Positions 61,481 through 64,000 of a DNA stretch of 64,000 nt are shown piece by piece. The stretch covers positions 1 through 64,000 of the forward strand of contig CAJURU010000016.1 in the NCBI GenBank assembly GCA_910588845.1, in the 5' to 3' direction. Position numbers and translations under genes: made by a program. The stretch is from an uncultured Lachnospiraceae bacterium. GTDB lineage: Bacteria; Bacillota; Clostridia; Lachnospirales; Lachnospiraceae. The notes below the pieces were generated by a model. It was not told the DNA's origin. It saw only the letters and a program-made list of their open reading frames with translations, and made no database searches. Positions within the stretch are counted from its first letter, which is position 1, and each line of letters begins with the position of its first letter.

Positions 61481-62725
61481 ATGGAATTGAACAATACACA
61501 ATTGAGCCAGATAGACGCCCAAGTGAAGCGACTGGTAAAAACCGACAGCTACTACGGCAAAATTTACCGTGAACTTGGTATCACTGGCATTGATAGCCAG
61601 AAAGATTTTGAAAATCTGCCATTTTCCAGCAAAGATGATTTGAGAAATGCTTATCCACTCGGCATACAGGCGGCGCCGGATGAAGACGTTGTCCGTATTC
61701 ACTCCTCTTCCGGGACAACCGGCAAACCGGTCATCATCCCCTACACCGCAAAGGACGTGGATGACTGGGCGATTATGTTTGCCAGATGTTATGAAACTGC
61801 CGGTATCACCAACCGAGACCGCATCCAAATCACACCCGGATACGGCTTATGGACAGCCGGCATCGGCTTTCAAGCTGGCTGTGAAAAATTGGGAGCTATG
61901 TGCATCCCTATGGGACCCGGCAACACGGATAAACAGTTACAGATGATGGAAGACTTGAAAACAACGGTCATAACCGCCACTTCCTCCTATGCGCTGCTGC
62001 TCTCAGAAGAGATAAACAAGCGTGGCATCAAAAACAAAATCTGCCTCAAAAAAGGCGTCTTCGGTTCTGAACGTTGGAGTGAGAAAATGCGCAACACCAT
62101 CAAAGAAAATCTCGGCATTGAGCTCTACGATATCTACGGTCTTACGGAAATTTATGGTCCCGGTATCGGTATCAACTGCGAGCACGAAACTGGAATGCAT
62201 TACTGGGACGATTATATTTATATTGAAATCATAGACCCCAAGACAGGCAAGCCTGTAGCGGACGGTAAAGAAGGAGAAATCGTCATTACTACCCTGGTAA
62301 AAGAAGGCGCGCCGCTTCTGCGCTTCCGCACACATGACATTTCACGGATTATCCCTGGCGAATGTCCCTGCGGCAGACATTTTCCGCGCCTCGATATCAT
62401 CAAAGGGCGCAGCGACGATATGTTCAAGGTTCACGGCGTCAATATGTTCCCCAGCCAGATCGAGGACTTATTGCAGCTTGTGGACGGCGCTTCCAGCGAG
62501 TACAATGTAACCATTGCCCATGACGATTCCAAAAATAAAGACATCATGATTGTAACCGTGGAGGTAGAAGGACGTGTAGATTTTGAAGACGCGGCAGATA
62601 AGATTCGCAATTTATTCAAATCACGGATCGGCGTCACCCCCAAGATAACGGTTGTCCCGGTGAGAACACTGCCCAGAAGTGAGAAAAAGACAAAACGTGT
62701 GACAGATTACCGATACGATAAATAA
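61481..62725 (+). CDS. paaK: phenylacetate-CoA ligase
   Basis: An adenylate-forming enzyme of 414 aa: VVRIHSSSGTTGKPVIIPYT (P-loop), YGLTEIYGPGIGINCEHETG, RFRTHDISRI and GRSDDMFKVHGVNMFPSQIED, ending with the flexible C-terminal domain (PRSEKKTKRVTDYR). With IorAB it converts aryl-acetyl-CoA to aryl acetate with ATP gain, or activates aryl acetates. GAAAGGAC lies before the ATG. Confidence 0.95.
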   Translation: MELNNTQLSQIDAQVKRLVKTDSYYGKIYRELGITGIDSQKDFENLPFSSKDDLRNAYPLGIQAAPDEDVVRIHSSSGTTGKPVIIPYTAKDVDDWAIMFARCYETAGITNRDRIQITPGYGLWTAGIGFQAGCEKLGAMCIPMGPGNTDKQLQMMEDLKTTVITATSSYALLLSEEINKRGIKNKICLKKGVFGSERWSEKMRNTIKENLGIELYDIYGLTEIYGPGIGINCEHETGMHYWDDYIYIEIIDPKTGKPVADGKEGEIVITTLVKEGAPLLRFRTHDISRIIPGECPCGRHFPRLDIIKGRSDDMFKVHGVNMFPSQIEDLLQLVDGASSEYNVTIAHDDSKNKDIMIVTVEVEGRVDFEDAADKIRNLFKSRIGVTPKITVVPVRTLPRSEKKTKRVTDYRYDK

Positions 62726-62734
62726 CATACATTT

Positions 62735-63823
62735 CTATAATTTTTTCAGGGCGTCTTTCATTTGAGGCGCCCTCCTCTCATACACAGCAATGATTTTTGC
62801 TATTTCTTCCCTATCTATGCTGCCTTTATTTTCCGCATAGAGTGCAAGAAACAGCATTACCATCTTCGTCTTAACGATTCCGTAACGCAAACACCTGGTA
62901 AAACTATAATCTTCATAGATATCAAGAAAATTAGTCAACAAATAATACTCAAAATACCGATTGAGCATCTTATCCAGCCCAGGAAGTTTCTGATATAAGC
63001 CATCCTGCAAGGCACGCAATTTCCTGCCGGCAGCTCCCGGATTGAGCCTGCCTAGAATGCCAACCTCCCTGATATATTTTTTACAAAGCTTATAGAGAAA
63101 ATTAGAGATTACTCTCAGATTGGGATGGTAAAAGCCTTCAAAAAACAGTTTATTAATTTCCTCTATACCGATTGTAAAACATTCTCCAGAGGAATAATCT
63201 ATAGGACTTGGAAGCCCACCGTCAGCGGTCGCCATGTTAAGGCAGGCAGACTGCGCGTCCCTTCCATAGCCAAGGATTGCCATGCTGTCAAATCTCATAC
63301 CGTCTCTAAGCATTGCCGTCAATTCTGCCCTTGATTTCACCAGATAATTCAGAAAATTCTTATCGTCATTCGTCGTATTGACTTCATACTCAGGCACACC
63401 TTCTATTATATGATATTCAAACGGCTTATCAGAATAGGCACATTCCAAAAAAAGTTTTACCGCCTCCGGGCAAGCCAGATACAATGTTTCCTCACAAAAA
63501 AAGCTGAGGTTATACAGCTGCCGTGGAAACTGTACGCACACGGCAGGCATATAATTTTCCCCATGCTTTTTCTGTATACTGCAAAGGCGGTCGTTTCCCC
63601 AAAACGGGCATCTGCCGAATGGACTTCGGAAAGAAGCGGTCTGCTCGCCTCTCTTGAGGAAAATCCGAAGCTTTGTGCCAAAAAGCCCTTTTTCATGCAG
63701 ATATTTCATATATACATCGTGATTGATGGGAATCTTCCAGCCCTGACAGCAATTTATGGAACATCTTTGACCTGCGCACTGAAACTCATCAAAAATGGAG
63801 ATTCGTCTGATTTCACGCTTCAT
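62735..63823 (-). CDS. FliB-like lysine N-methylase
   Basis: The N-terminal cysteine set FQCAGQRCSINCCQGWKI and FGRCPFWGNDRLCSIQKKHG, followed by CVQFPRQL and CPEAVKLFLE, is that of flagellin lysine-N-methylase FliB, thought to bind a metal cluster. The remaining 200 residues are helical. No flagellar genes are in the window. Start taken at 63823 (MKREIRRI); it overlaps the purD end by 11 bases. Convergent with paaK, 9-bp gap. Confidence 0.85.
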   Translation of the reverse strand: MKREIRRISIFDEFQCAGQRCSINCCQGWKIPINHDVYMKYLHEKGLFGTKLRIFLKRGEQTASFRSPFGRCPFWGNDRLCSIQKKHGENYMPAVCVQFPRQLYNLSFFCEETLYLACPEAVKLFLECAYSDKPFEYHIIEGVPEYEVNTTNDDKNFLNYLVKSRAELTAMLRDGMRFDSMAILGYGRDAQSACLNMATADGGLPSPIDYSSGECFTIGIEEINKLFFEGFYHPNLRVISNFLYKLCKKYIREVGILGRLNPGAAGRKLRALQDGLYQKLPGLDKMLNRYFEYYLLTNFLDIYEDYSFTRCLRYGIVKTKMVMLFLALYAENKGSIDREEIAKIIAVYERRAPQMKDALKKL

Positions 63824-64000
63824 CAATCGCTTTCCCGATATCATTTCTCATATACTTATTATCAAAGGTAACCCACTCCGTTGCCTTATATGCATTTGCA
63901 CGCGCTTCTTTCAAATCATTTCCCTTGGCGGTAATGCCCAGAACGCGCCCGCCGTTGGTGACAATCTTGCCATCTTTGAGCGCTGTGCCCGCATGGAAAC
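63813..64000 (-). CDS. purD: phosphoribosylamine-glycine ligase, C-terminal part
   Basis: The minus-strand frame from the right edge reads FHAGTALKDGKIVTNGGRVL, then GITAKGNDLKEARANAYKAT and MRNDIGKAIDEA before the stop at 63813. This is the conserved PurD C-terminus. The gene continues beyond the window. PurD makes GAR in purine synthesis. Confidence 0.9.
   Translation of the reverse strand, partial: FHAGTALKDGKIVTNGGRVLGITAKGNDLKEARANAYKATEWVTFDNKYMRNDIGKAIDEA

Overview
The window looks like a chromosomal stretch of a gut Clostridia, most likely Lachnospiraceae. The grounds are moderate GC with AAGGAG-type ribosome binding sites, clostridial gene families (EFR1 flavodoxin-ferredoxin, ptsI upstream of ptsH, BspA-type leucine-rich surface protein, indolepyruvate oxidoreductase with phenylacetate-CoA ligase), and short type I toxin peptides. 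This is inference from content; there is no rRNA in the window and I recognised no tRNA. Most genes are on the minus strand.

Layout. 1-3.6 kb: the end of a mobile element (large serine recombinase, cut by the window edge), a decayed immunity-like gene, GNAT genes and a small autoregulated XRE/membrane-protein pair. 3.6-16 kb: ilvC with a GntR regulator, a MATE exporter, EFR1 protein, glycosyltransferase, L-lactate dehydrogenase, a type I toxin-antitoxin candidate, ptsH/ptsI/malQ, and a deletion scar joining two truncated genes. 16-18.7 kb: GNAT, metallo-hydrolase and TetR genes. 18.7-26.5 kb: a Wadjet-type (JetABCD) SMC plasmid-defence operon with an extra ATPase gene and a MITE-like insertion at the 3' end of jetA. 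26.5-29.8 kb: thiSGH and thiE behind a consensus promoter and an early terminator. 29.8-37.1 kb: housekeeping and regulatory genes (glycosyltransferase, mutY, LuxR-type membrane regulator, macrodomain hydrolase, flavodoxin, TetR).

37.2-42.9 kb is the most unusual part. A group II intron fragment and a tyrosine recombinase gene precede a strongly AT-rich cassette of two tail-to-tail genes: an ATP-grasp/radical SAM fusion and a pentapeptide-repeat protein. The cassette is bounded by an 87-bp inverted repeat with 2 mismatches. Each arm carries a complete 5' leader, ribosome binding site, start codon and the first bases of the gene. The two genes therefore begin identically, and inversion between the arms would exchange them without breaking either reading frame. 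I propose it as a possible invertible two-gene switch.

43-58.2 kb: a cell-surface and cell-wall block on the minus strand. It reads VanR/VanS-like two-component system, secreted cysteine-peptidase-like protein, membrane protein, O-antigen-ligase-like protein, VanG-like D-Ala-D-Ser ligase, M15 D,D-peptidase, a VanT-like racemase split into separate membrane and racemase genes, then a subtilase fused to a phospholipase-C-like domain and a leucine-rich-repeat surface protein. 58.4-64 kb: a small ribbon-helix-helix operon with palindromic operators, iorA/iorB/phenylacetate-CoA ligase for aryl-pyruvate oxidation, a FliB-like methylase and the 3' end of purD.
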